From contig NZ_CP102293.1 in assembly GCF_025152575.1 (NCBI RefSeq), positions 1,054,001 through 1,118,000 of the forward strand: a stretch of DNA of 64,000 nt, read 5' to 3'. The stretch is from Subdoligranulum variabile. Lineage in GTDB: Bacteria; Bacillota; Clostridia; Oscillospirales; Ruminococcaceae. The position numbers and the translations under genes were made by a program. Every line of letters starts with the position of its first letter. Within the stretch, counting starts at the first letter, position 1. The notes beneath the pieces are model-generated. The model worked only from the letters and a program-made list of their open reading frames with translations, was not told the origin of the DNA and searched no databases. Positions 25,040 to 32,646 of this stretch are shown piece by piece.

Positions 25040-27289
25040 ATGAAATCCGCAAAGAAGAGAAAAGCGGCTGCGGCGAAGGCGGCCGCCGCCCGTGCCAAGG
25101 CCCCCGCGAAACCGGCCGCCCCGGCACCGGCGGAACCCGTAAAGGAAACCACCCCCAAAGCGGAGGCCCCGAAAGCCGAACCGGAAAAGACCGAAGCCCC
25201 CAAGGCCACCCCGGCCGCCGCGGAAGCGCCCAAGGCGGAAGCCCAGCCTGCCCTGAAGGCCGCTCCGGCGCAGGAAAAGCTGAAAGCTGCTCCGAAACAG
25301 GAGCAGCTCCACGCAGCCCCCGCCCAGGAGAAGCTCAAGGCGGCCCCGAAGCAGGAGAAGCTCAAGGCGGCCCCGAAGCAGGAGAAACTCAAAGCCGCCC
25401 CCAAGAAGGAGGCGCTGAAAGCCGCTCCGGCCACGAGCAGCGCCGAGGATGACGCCGCCTTTGAGCGCCGGCTGGCCCGCCATTACGATGAACTGAAATG
25501 GCTGTACTGCGAGCTGTACCACGGCGACATGCAGGCCTTTGACTACTGTGTGGATATGCTGCGCCGGGCCTGGGCAGACCGCAAGCCCGCCCTGCGCGCC
25601 CAGGATGCCGCCCGGGAGGCAAACCCCGACTGGTACCGCCGCCGGGATCTGCTGGGCATGATGATGTATACCAATGCTTTCGCCGGCACCCTGAAAGGGG
25701 TGGAGGAGAAGCTGCCTTACATCCAGGAATGCGGGGTGAACTACCTGCACCTGATGCCGCTGCTGCAGAGCCCCAAGGGCCGCAGCGACGGCGGCTACGC
25801 AGTGGCGGATTTCCGCACCGTGCAGCCGGAACTGGGCACCATGGACGACCTGGAACACCTGGCCGATGCCTGCCGGGAAAAGGGAATGAGCCTCTGCCTG
25901 GACTTCGTCATGAACCACACCAGCGAGGACCACGAATGGGCCCGCAAGGCCCGGGCCAATGAGCCGGGCTACCGGGACCGCTACTTCTTCTACGACAACT
26001 GGGACATCCCCAACGAGTTTGAGAAGACGGTGCCCCAGGTCTTTCCCACCACGGCACCGGGCAGCTTCACCTGGCTGGACGACTGCCAGCAGGTGGTCAT
26101 GACCAACTTCTACCCCTACCAGTGGGATCTGAACTACGCCAACCCCGTGGTCTTCAACGACATGACGGAGAACCTGCTCTACCTGACCAACCGCGGCATC
26201 GACGTCATCCGTCTGGATGCCGTGCCCTACATTTGGAAAGAGCTGGGCACTTCCTGCCGCAACCTGCCCCAGGTCCATACCCTGGTGCGGATGATGCGGA
26301 TGGTCTGCGAGATCGTCTGCCCCAGCGTCCTGCTGCTGGGCGAGGTGGTCATGGAACCCGCCAAGGTGGTGCCCTACTTCGGCACGCCGGAAAAGCCGGA
26401 ATGCCACATGCTCTACAACGTCACCACCATGGCCACCACCTGGAACTCCCTGGCCACGGCGGACGTTTCTCTGCTGCGCCACCAGATGGACACCGTCTGC
26501 GCCCTGCCCCGGGACTTCCTGTTCCTGAACTACCTGCGCTGCCACGACGACATCGGCTGGGGCCTGGATTACCCCTGGCTGGGCGCCCGGTTCGGCACCA
26601 ACGAGGTAGCCCACAAGAAGTACCTTAACGACTGGTTCACCGGCAAATGGCCCGGCAGTGACAGCCGCGGCGAGCTCTACAATGATGACCCCACCCTGGG
26701 CGACGCCCGGCTGTGCGGCACCACCGCCTCGCTGTGCGGTGTGGAGGCCGCCGACTTCGAGAAAGACCCCTTCAAGATGGAGCGGGCCATCTCCTGTGAC
26801 CTGATGCTCCACGCCTGGATGCTGGTCCAGAGCGGTATCCCGGTGCTCTACAGCGGCGACGAGATCGGCCAGCTCAACGACTACACCTACCACGACGATC
26901 CCGAAAAGTGGGACGACAGCCGGTACATCCACCGGGGCAACTTCCAGTGGGATCTGGCCGAACTGCGCCACGACACCACCACCCGCCAGGGCAAACAGTT
27001 CGAGGGTCTGCGCCGGCTGGAGACCATCCGCGCCGAAGAGAAAGCCTTTGACGCCCAGGCGGACGTCTGGACTTTCGACACCGGCAGTAGCCATGTGCTG
27101 GGCGTGGGCCGGTGGTATCAGGGCCACAAGCTCATCGCTTTCTTCAACTTCAGCCCGGAATTTGTGCATGTGTCCTCCTGGGAGAAGGGCCCCTACGACG
27201 AACTGATGTACGGCGGCCACCGGGACGACCTGAACGATGTGGAGCTGTATCCCTACGGCTTCGCCTGGTTCCTGCACACCGAAGATTGA
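25040..27289 (+). CDS. amylosucrase-like GH13 enzyme with a repetitive Ala/Lys/Pro N-terminal extension
   Basis: 749 residues. From about 140 on it is a GH13 enzyme of the amylosucrase type: DFVMNHTS (288-295), the nucleophile D393 in DVIRLDAVPYIWKELGTSC, the acid/base E435 in LLLGEVVMEP, and H502-D503 in CHDDIGWG. Family members act on sucrose, releasing fructose and building alpha-glucan, or hydrolysing it. Following alpha-galactosidase, it would use sucrose left from raffinose. Residues 1-135 are unusual: a low-complexity, strongly basic tail rich in Ala, Lys, Pro and Glu, ending in six and a half copies of a 9-residue repeat (72-130). Amylosucrases are normally about 630-650 residues without such a tail. 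There is no signal peptide. AAGGAGG precedes the ATG. Confidence 0.85.
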   Translation: MKSAKKRKAAAAKAAAARAKAPAKPAAPAPAEPVKETTPKAEAPKAEPEKTEAPKATPAAAEAPKAEAQPALKAAPAQEKLKAAPKQEQLHAAPAQEKLKAAPKQEKLKAAPKQEKLKAAPKKEALKAAPATSSAEDDAAFERRLARHYDELKWLYCELYHGDMQAFDYCVDMLRRAWADRKPALRAQDAAREANPDWYRRRDLLGMMMYTNAFAGTLKGVEEKLPYIQECGVNYLHLMPLLQSPKGRSDGGYAVADFRTVQPELGTMDDLEHLADACREKGMSLCLDFVMNHTSEDHEWARKARANEPGYRDRYFFYDNWDIPNEFEKTVPQVFPTTAPGSFTWLDDCQQVVMTNFYPYQWDLNYANPVVFNDMTENLLYLTNRGIDVIRLDAVPYIWKELGTSCRNLPQVHTLVRMMRMVCEIVCPSVLLLGEVVMEPAKVVPYFGTPEKPECHMLYNVTTMATTWNSLATADVSLLRHQMDTVCALPRDFLFLNYLRCHDDIGWGLDYPWLGARFGTNEVAHKKYLNDWFTGKWPGSDSRGELYNDDPTLGDARLCGTTASLCGVEAADFEKDPFKMERAISCDLMLHAWMLVQSGIPVLYSGDEIGQLNDYTYHDDPEKWDDSRYIHRGNFQWDLAELRHDTTTRQGKQFEGLRRLETIRAEEKAFDAQADVWTFDTGSSHVLGVGRWYQGHKLIAFFNFSPEFVHVSSWEKGPYDELMYGGHRDDLNDVELYPYGFAWFLHTED
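25253..25429 (+). repeat. 27-bp in-frame tandem repeat (6.5 copies)
   Basis: Each unit encodes L-[KH]-A-A-P-[AK]-[QK]-E-x. Copies 4 and 5 are virtually identical in DNA, earlier ones diverge. This lies inside the N-terminal tail of the amylosucrase-like gene. Confidence 0.95.
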
Positions 27290-27314
27290 CACTCCCGTTT
27301 TTTCCCCCATACAG

Positions 27315-27350
27315 AAGGAGCGCACCCGCAAGGGTGCGCTCCTTCTTCTT
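27315..27350. terminator. bidirectional terminator between amylosucrase-like and lacZ genes
   Basis: A 13-bp stem (27315-27327 with 27332-27344), GCAA tetraloop, and T-rich tail on the plus strand. It lies between two convergent stop codons. Confidence 0.85.
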
Positions 27351-27362
27351 TTGTATTCATTT

Positions 27363-30152
27363 TTACCGCAGCAGAATACGGAACTGAACGGTGTATTCCC
27401 GGCTGCCGTCCAGCCGGTAGGCTTCCTCCACGTCGGTGCCCCAGCTGTCGATGCCGCCCACGCCCCGGCTGGCTCCCAGCACCGTCACGGCGGTGCGGCC
27501 GGTGACCGGCAGCTCGCAGGGATGCTGGGCCGCCTCCAGTTCTTCCGCCGTGTTGGGCAGGGCGCTGAAGGCAAAGGGTTCTCCGCAGCTTTGCAGCGTC
27601 AGCGAAGCCGTAGTGCGGCCGCGGGCATCCCGCTGCTGCAGTACCGCCTGCCGGGTCTGCCAGTGCAGCCCGCATTCCTGAGGAACCAGGTGGGGTTCGA
27701 TGTGGGGCACTTCCTCGAAGCAGCCGAAGTCGGCGCCCTTGTACCGGTCGGGGTAGGTCTCCCCCGAAAGACCGGTCCAGCGGGTGGCCGCCACCGGCGC
27801 CGCCGTCTGGAAGCGCACGCCGAAGCAGGGCAGCTCCGGAGCGCCCTCCACGCCGTGGTAGACCGCCTCCACTTCCAGCGCCCCCTGGTCCAGCACTGTG
27901 TAGCGGAGCACGGCCTCGGCCCCCGGCACGCTCACCAGCGGGAACCGGTATTCCACCGTCACCCGGTCGGGCGCTTCCACCACCACTTCCGGTTGACCGG
28001 CCTTGGAGAGAGCGTCCGCCGCCAGCCAGGCGCCGCTGCGCTGGGCAAAGCCGCAGCCCCGGTCATTGTCGGTGGCAGCCCGCCAGACCGCCGGGCGGGG
28101 GGCCCGCCACAGCCATTCGGTGCCGCCGATCCGCAGGGAGGAGGGACCGCCTTCCGTGTAGGAGAAGAGGATCTCAAACCCATCACCTTTGACGCCCAGG
28201 TTGCCGTCCCCCTCGGTGACGGTCAGGGGCTGCCGGGCACGGGCCTCCCAGGACGCAGCCAGCGCCGTGTCTGCCGCTTTGGCCGCCGCATCGTTGCGGG
28301 CATCCTGGGCTGCACGGTCCGCCGCGTCGGCGTACCAGTAGCGGACCTCCTGCATGGCGGGCTTTTCGGCGCCGTCGGCGTAGACGATGCCGTTGCCGCT
28401 GAAGTTGTAGTCGGTGGTGCGCTCGCCGAAGTCGCCGCCGTAGCCCAGCACCCGGCGGCCCAGGGCATCGGTGTGCCACAGCGCCTGGTCCATGTAATCC
28501 CAGATGAACCCGCCCTGGTACTGGGGATATTTCTCCGCCAGGCGGATGTAGCTCTCCATGCCGCCCAGGCTGTTGCCCATATCGTGCATGTACTCGCACA
28601 GGATGAACGGCTTGGCAGGCTTGGATTCCAGATAGTCCCGGATGTTCCAGGGCTTTTCGTACATCCGGCTCTCCATGTCGCTGATGGCGTCGAAATCCCG
28701 GTTGTGGAAGACGCCCTCGTAGTGCACCAGCCGGCCGGGGTCCTGCTGGTGGAAGAATTCCGTCATGGCCAGGATGTCCTCCCCGGCATAGCTCTCGTTG
28801 CCGCAGGACCAGATCAGAACCGCCGTGTGGTTCTTGTCCCGCTCAAACATGCTGCGGGCCCGGTCCACCACGCAGTCTTTCCACTCCGGCAAACTGCCCG
28901 GCACGTTCCAGCTGGGTTCCACAGCCCCCAGCTTCTGCCAGCTGCCGTGGCTTTCCAGGTTGGTCTCGTCGATCATATAGATGCCGTTGCGGTCGCACAG
29001 ATCGTACCACCGGCTCTGGTTGGGATAGTGGCAGGTGCGCACCGCGTTGATGTTGTTGCGGCGGAAAACTTCCATGGCCGCGTCCATATCCTCCGGCCCG
29101 ATGGCGCGGCCCCGCTCAGCGTTCCACTCGTGGCGGTTCACTCCGTTGAAGACCACCCGCTCCCCGTTCAGGCACATGACGCCGTCCACCATCTCGAACC
29201 GGCGGAAGCCGATGTCGTAGGGGACCACCTCCTGCACGGTGCCCTCCCGGTCGGTGACCGTGAGCTCGGCGTGGTAGAGGGTGGGGGTGGCGTGGCTCCA
29301 GGGCTGTACGCCCTGAAGTTCCAGGGTGTCCCCCGTGACCGGGCCTTCGTAGAGGGCATAGCCCTCGCTGTCGGTGAGCCGCAGCGTGACCCGGGCGCCC
29401 TCGGTCTCCCCCTCCAGTTGTACCCGGGGGGTCAGGGTGCCGGTGAGGTTGTCCTGCTCCAGCCCTGCCTGCAGCCAGAGGTCTGCCAGGTGCACCTTGG
29501 GCTTGGCGTAGAGGTAGACCGGCCGGAAGATGCCCGAGAACCGGAAAAAGTCCTGGTCCTCGATCCAGGAGGCACTGCACCGTTTGTGTACCTCCACGCA
29601 GAGGCGGTTGGTCCCCTCCTGCAGGCAGTCGGTGAGGTCAAATTCCGACGGGGTGAAGCTGTCCTCGGCATAGCCCACAAAGACGCCGTTGCACCACAGA
29701 TACATCGCCTGCTCCACGCCCTGGAAACTCACGCAGACCCGCTGGCCCCGCAGTCCCTCGTCCACAGTGAACTCCGTCACATAGCTGCCCACCGGGGCGT
29801 TGTCCCAGTCGATCTGGGGCGGGCGCAGAGCGGCCCGGCCATCCCAGGGATACAGCGTGTTGGTGTACTGCAGTTCGCCGTAGCCCTGCAGTTCGATGTG
29901 CCCCGGCACCTGGATGGTACCAAAGGCCGAAAGATCGGCGTCCGGGCGCCAGAAATCCGCCGGACGGGCAGCAGGGTTGGGGCTCCAGCAGAACCGCCAT
30001 TCGCCGTCCAGGCTCTGGCGCAGGCTGGTGCGGCGGGCGGCAGCTTCCGCCGCCGTGCGGTAGCAGATATGATCGGAATGAGCTGCCAGCCGGTTGACCG
30101 CAAAGACCTGCGGGTCGGTCAGCCAGCTGAGTTCCGGTTTGGTCGTCTTCAT
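27363..30152 (-). CDS. lacZ: beta-galactosidase, GH2
   Basis: 929 residues. It hydrolyses lactose and other beta-galactosides in the cytoplasm. Domain order matches long LacZ proteins: jelly-roll sugar-binding domain (about 45-215), immunoglobulin-like domain (about 220-320), TIM barrel (about 325-600), then linker and beta-galactosidase small-chain domain to the end. The acid/base is E453 in WSCGNES and the nucleophile E520 in ILCEYMHDMGNS. It is somewhat shorter than E. coli LacZ (1,024), mostly in loops. GAAAGGAG precedes ATG 30152. It is a single gene with its own promoter and shares a terminator with the convergent raffinose operon. No lactose permease or repressor is adjacent. Confidence 0.95.
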   Translation of the reverse strand: MKTTKPELSWLTDPQVFAVNRLAAHSDHICYRTAAEAAARRTSLRQSLDGEWRFCWSPNPAARPADFWRPDADLSAFGTIQVPGHIELQGYGELQYTNTLYPWDGRAALRPPQIDWDNAPVGSYVTEFTVDEGLRGQRVCVSFQGVEQAMYLWCNGVFVGYAEDSFTPSEFDLTDCLQEGTNRLCVEVHKRCSASWIEDQDFFRFSGIFRPVYLYAKPKVHLADLWLQAGLEQDNLTGTLTPRVQLEGETEGARVTLRLTDSEGYALYEGPVTGDTLELQGVQPWSHATPTLYHAELTVTDREGTVQEVVPYDIGFRRFEMVDGVMCLNGERVVFNGVNRHEWNAERGRAIGPEDMDAAMEVFRRNNINAVRTCHYPNQSRWYDLCDRNGIYMIDETNLESHGSWQKLGAVEPSWNVPGSLPEWKDCVVDRARSMFERDKNHTAVLIWSCGNESYAGEDILAMTEFFHQQDPGRLVHYEGVFHNRDFDAISDMESRMYEKPWNIRDYLESKPAKPFILCEYMHDMGNSLGGMESYIRLAEKYPQYQGGFIWDYMDQALWHTDALGRRVLGYGGDFGERTTDYNFSGNGIVYADGAEKPAMQEVRYWYADAADRAAQDARNDAAAKAADTALAASWEARARQPLTVTEGDGNLGVKGDGFEILFSYTEGGPSSLRIGGTEWLWRAPRPAVWRAATDNDRGCGFAQRSGAWLAADALSKAGQPEVVVEAPDRVTVEYRFPLVSVPGAEAVLRYTVLDQGALEVEAVYHGVEGAPELPCFGVRFQTAAPVAATRWTGLSGETYPDRYKGADFGCFEEVPHIEPHLVPQECGLHWQTRQAVLQQRDARGRTTASLTLQSCGEPFAFSALPNTAEELEAAQHPCELPVTGRTAVTVLGASRGVGGIDSWGTDVEEAYRLDGSREYTVQFRILLR

Positions 30153-30211
30153 GGGAAAACTCCTTTCGGTTTTGGGGTCCGGGCCGTTGCGGAACGCACC
30201 CTTTTATATTT

Positions 30212-30240
30212 AGTGTACCGCCTGCCGTGCCCCGGCGCAA
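30212..30240 (-). promoter_or_regulatory. lacZ promoter
   Basis: TTGCGC (30235-30240), a 17-base spacer and TACACT (30212-30217) on the minus strand. Confidence 0.6.
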
Positions 30241-30288
30241 CACCCCGCCGAAAATATTTTTGCGGCGGCAGGTTTTCCCAAAACTTCA

Positions 30289-30317
30289 TTGTATTTCACA
30301 ACCTTAGGTAGTAAAAT
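30289..30317 (+). promoter_or_regulatory. possible promoter of the orphan terminase genes
   Basis: TTGTAT (30289-30294), a 17-base spacer and TAAAAT (30312-30317), divergent from the lacZ promoter. Confidence 0.45.
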
Positions 30318-30396
30318 AAAGATTAAACAGGGCATGCGGGAACGGCCGGTACCCCGTCCGCGGCCCCTGTTTTGTCCGGAAGGAGGGATGCCATGC

Positions 30397-30588
30397 GTGC
30401 ATGAGGTAACGCCGGAGCATGTGCTGGGGGAACTGGCGGACATCGCCTTTGCCGAACCCGGTGCCGAGCGCGGCGGGCAGGCCATCAAGGTAGCCGACAA
30501 GCTGCGGGCGCTGGAGCTTTTGTACAAGCATCTGGGCCTGGGCGACGGCCAGACCACAGAGGGGGTGGTCATCGTAGACGAATCGTAA
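30397..30588 (+). CDS. phage terminase small-subunit fragment
   Basis: 63 residues from GTG 30397, chosen because AGGAGG lies 10 bases upstream; an in-frame ATG at 30388 is only 1-2 bases from it. The segment ADIAFAEPG...IKVADKLRALELLYKHLGL is the C-terminal oligomerisation and tail region of PBSX/XtmA-like small terminase subunits. Normal small subunits have 140-270 residues with an N-terminal DNA-binding domain, which is absent here: the upstream frame to 30289 is short and unlike a helix-turn-helix. So this is probably a decayed or trimmed gene. It is followed 12 bases later by the large subunit. Confidence 0.6.
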   Translation: MHEVTPEHVLGELADIAFAEPGAERGGQAIKVADKLRALELLYKHLGLGDGQTTEGVVIVDES

Positions 30589-30600
30589 AGGAGGCGCACT

Positions 30601-31845
30601 GTGCGCGTACAGTTGAAAAAGATCATTCCGGCGGTGTTCTGGCCGGTGCATACGGCCATCCGCAGCGGCACCGTCCAGGAGGTGGTGGCCAAGGGCGGAC
30701 GGGGTTCCGGCAAGTCCAGCTATCTTTCCCTGGAGCTTGTCTACCAGCTGCTGCGTCACCCGAACTGTCACGCCGTGGTGCTGCGCAAGGTGGCAGGCAC
30801 CTTACGCAACAGCGTTTACAGCCAGATCGTCTGGGCCATCGGCGCGCTGGGCTGTTCGGGGTATTTCCGCTGTACCGTCAGCCCCATGGAGTGCACCTAT
30901 CTGCCCACCGGCCAGAAGATCCTCTTCTTCGGCCTGGACGACGCGGGCAAGCTCAAGAGTTTGAAAGTACCCTTTGGTGCGGTAGGACTTTGTTGGTTTG
31001 AGGAGCTTGACCAGTTCGACGGGCCGGAGGAGGTGCGCAGCGTGGAGCAGAGCATCCTGCGGGGCGGCGACTGGACGCTGACGCTGAAAAGTTTCAACCC
31101 GCCGGCCATGGCCCGCAGCTGGGTCAACCGCTATGTGCTGGAACCCCGGCCGGGCAAGCTGGTGCACCATTCCACCTACCGGGATCTGCCCCGGCAGTTT
31201 CTGGGGGAGCGGTTCTGGGCGGATGCAGAGCATCTGCGCAAGACCAACCCCGACGCCTACCGCCACGAGTACGGCGGCGAGGTGGTGGGCAGCGGCGCAG
31301 CGGTGTTTGATAACCTGACGCTGCGGGAGGTCCCCGACGAGGAGATTGCCTCCTTTGACCGGCTGTACCACGGGGTGGACTGGGGCTGGTACCCCGACCC
31401 CTGGGCGTACAACGCGGTCTCCTACGATGCGGCGCGGCGCACCCTGGTGATCTTTGACGAGCTGACCCGCACCCGCACCCCCAACCGGGACACCGCCCGG
31501 CTGCTGGTGGAGCGGGGGGTGGGCGGCGACGACGGCGGCCTGCTCACCGCCGATGCCGCCGAGCCCAAATCCTGCGCCGATTACCGGGCGGCGGGCCTGC
31601 CCTGCCGCGCCGCCGTGAAAGGGCCCGGCAGTGTGCGGGAGAGCATGAAGTGGCTGCAGGGGCTGGCGTCCATCGTCATTGACCCGGCCCGGTGCCCCGC
31701 CACGGCGGCGGAGTTCAGCGAGTACGAGTACGAGCGGGACGACCGCACCGGCGAGGTGCTGCCCGGCTATCCCGACGTGAACAACCACCACATCGACGCC
31801 GTGCGCTATGCGGTGGAATGCATCTGGCGGCGCCGGGGCGTATAA
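30601..31845 (+). CDS. phage terminase large subunit (PBSX/XtmB type), orphan
   Basis: 414 residues from GTG 30601 with AAAGGAGG upstream, full length for the family. The packaging ATPase domain carries Walker A GGRGSGKS (32-39) and a Walker B-like VGLCWFEELD (128-137); the C-terminal RNase H-like nuclease shows HGVDWGWYPDP, VIFDEL and NNHHIDAVRYA acidic positions. In phages it cuts and pumps concatemeric DNA into proheads. No portal, capsid, tail, integrase or lysis gene is near: lacZ lies on one side and a YczE-like gene on the other. The frame and catalytic residues are intact, so it is either a recent remnant or retained for another purpose. A strong terminator follows. Confidence 0.85.
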   Translation: MRVQLKKIIPAVFWPVHTAIRSGTVQEVVAKGGRGSGKSSYLSLELVYQLLRHPNCHAVVLRKVAGTLRNSVYSQIVWAIGALGCSGYFRCTVSPMECTYLPTGQKILFFGLDDAGKLKSLKVPFGAVGLCWFEELDQFDGPEEVRSVEQSILRGGDWTLTLKSFNPPAMARSWVNRYVLEPRPGKLVHHSTYRDLPRQFLGERFWADAEHLRKTNPDAYRHEYGGEVVGSGAAVFDNLTLREVPDEEIASFDRLYHGVDWGWYPDPWAYNAVSYDAARRTLVIFDELTRTRTPNRDTARLLVERGVGGDDGGLLTADAAEPKSCADYRAAGLPCRAAVKGPGSVRESMKWLQGLASIVIDPARCPATAAEFSEYEYERDDRTGEVLPGYPDVNNHHIDAVRYAVECIWRRRGV

Positions 31846-31848
31846 GAA

Positions 31849-31892
31849 AAACCGGGAGACAACCCCTTTGTGGGTTGTCTCCCGGTTTGTTT
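31849..31892. terminator. bidirectional terminator
   Basis: A stem of about 17 bp (31849-31865 with 31872-31888) with A-rich left flank and T-rich right flank. It ends the terminase transcript and the convergent YczE-like transcript. Confidence 0.9.
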
Positions 31893-31901
31893 TGTGTGGG
31901 A

Positions 31902-32561
31902 TCACTGCCGGTCCATGCCGGTGACGCGCAGCAACGGGCGCTTGCACAGGTAGTTGAACCCGGCAATAGCGCGGCCCACCCCCACCATGGAGATGAGGGT
32001 GCCCAGACCCACGCCCAGCAGCAGATTGCCGAAGCAGAGGCCGATGATCAGCGAGATGGTCACGCAGCCGACGTCGAAGCAGTTCTTGCAGAAGCCCAGT
32101 TCCTTGCCGGTCAGCTGGGCGATGGTGCCCACGATGCCGTCGCCGGGGTTGGGGATGAGCTGCATGGCCACCGTCATGGCGGCGCCCACCCCGGTGAAGA
32201 GGATGGCCACGATGAGCAGGGCGATGTCGGCGGGCAGGTTGCCGTTCTTGTAGGGAATCGCCCCCGCGAAGAGGTTCATGAACCGGGTGAAGACGATGCT
32301 CAGCGGAATCTGCAGCACGTCGATCCACTGGCGATTTTTCCCTTTGAGGATAAACTCCGCCACCACAAAAAGGCAGTAGACTACCAGCGTCAGGTCGCCG
32401 AAGTTCCAGCCCGTCGCCTGGCTCACCGTAAAGGGCACCGACACAATGGCCGATGCCCCAAGACCCGTCTTGGTGTTCAGCGTCAGGCCCAGCGCCAGCA
32501 GCACCATGCCCAGCAGATAGAACCCCCAACGGGCGACTGTATGTTGTTTTGTCTGTTGCAT
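31902..32561 (-). CDS. YczE/YitT-like integral membrane protein (DUF6198 type)
   Basis: 219 residues, with five or six hydrophobic helices from residue 12 on. Features of the YczE/YyaS group are the N-terminal LNTKTGLGASAIVSVPFTVSQ and IPNPGDGIVGTIAQLTG, where a G/N-D-G element lies between helices. The function of this group is not established; members often sit near transport or stress genes. AGGAGTGG precedes ATG 32561. It is a single-gene unit with its own promoter and terminator. A more distant protein of the same superfamily is encoded at 51648-52322. Confidence 0.75.
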   Translation of the reverse strand: MQQTKQHTVARWGFYLLGMVLLALGLTLNTKTGLGASAIVSVPFTVSQATGWNFGDLTLVVYCLFVVAEFILKGKNRQWIDVLQIPLSIVFTRFMNLFAGAIPYKNGNLPADIALLIVAILFTGVGAAMTVAMQLIPNPGDGIVGTIAQLTGKELGFCKNCFDVGCVTISLIIGLCFGNLLLGVGLGTLISMVGVGRAIAGFNYLCKRPLLRVTGMDRQ

Positions 32562-32585
32562 TGTTTGCCACTCCTATCCTATACA

Positions 32586-32614
32586 AGGATATACCCGGGC
32601 GGCAAAAATGTCAA
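32586..32614 (-). promoter_or_regulatory. promoter of the YczE-like gene
   Basis: TTGACA (32609-32614), a 17-base spacer and TATCCT (32586-32591) on the minus strand. Confidence 0.6.
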
Positions 32615-32646
32615 CTTTTTGAGGTTTCGGGCAACTTGCTACCGTC

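Noticed and set aside
25253..25429. CRISPR-like or VNTR array
   Set aside because: The 27-bp repeat is contiguous without spacers, in frame and inside a coding sequence, so it is a protein repeat.
23033..27331. 1,432-codon open frame on the minus strand opposite the alpha-galactosidase and amylosucrase-like genes
   Set aside because: Its composition (Gly, Val, His, Gln-rich) is that of an antisense shadow of GC-rich coding DNA; there is no domain or ribosome binding site, and both sense genes are certain.
27237..30311. 1,024-codon plus-strand frame opposite lacZ, and similar long frames opposite pyrG (3002-5050), typA, the ABC genes (20853-22637) and the isomerase (49594-52020)
   Set aside because: All are mirror frames of well-recognised genes, with low-complexity His/Gly/Val-rich translations.
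30388..31845. Prophage
   Set aside because: Only the terminase pair is present; no integrase, portal, capsid, tail, lysis or repressor genes occur nearby.
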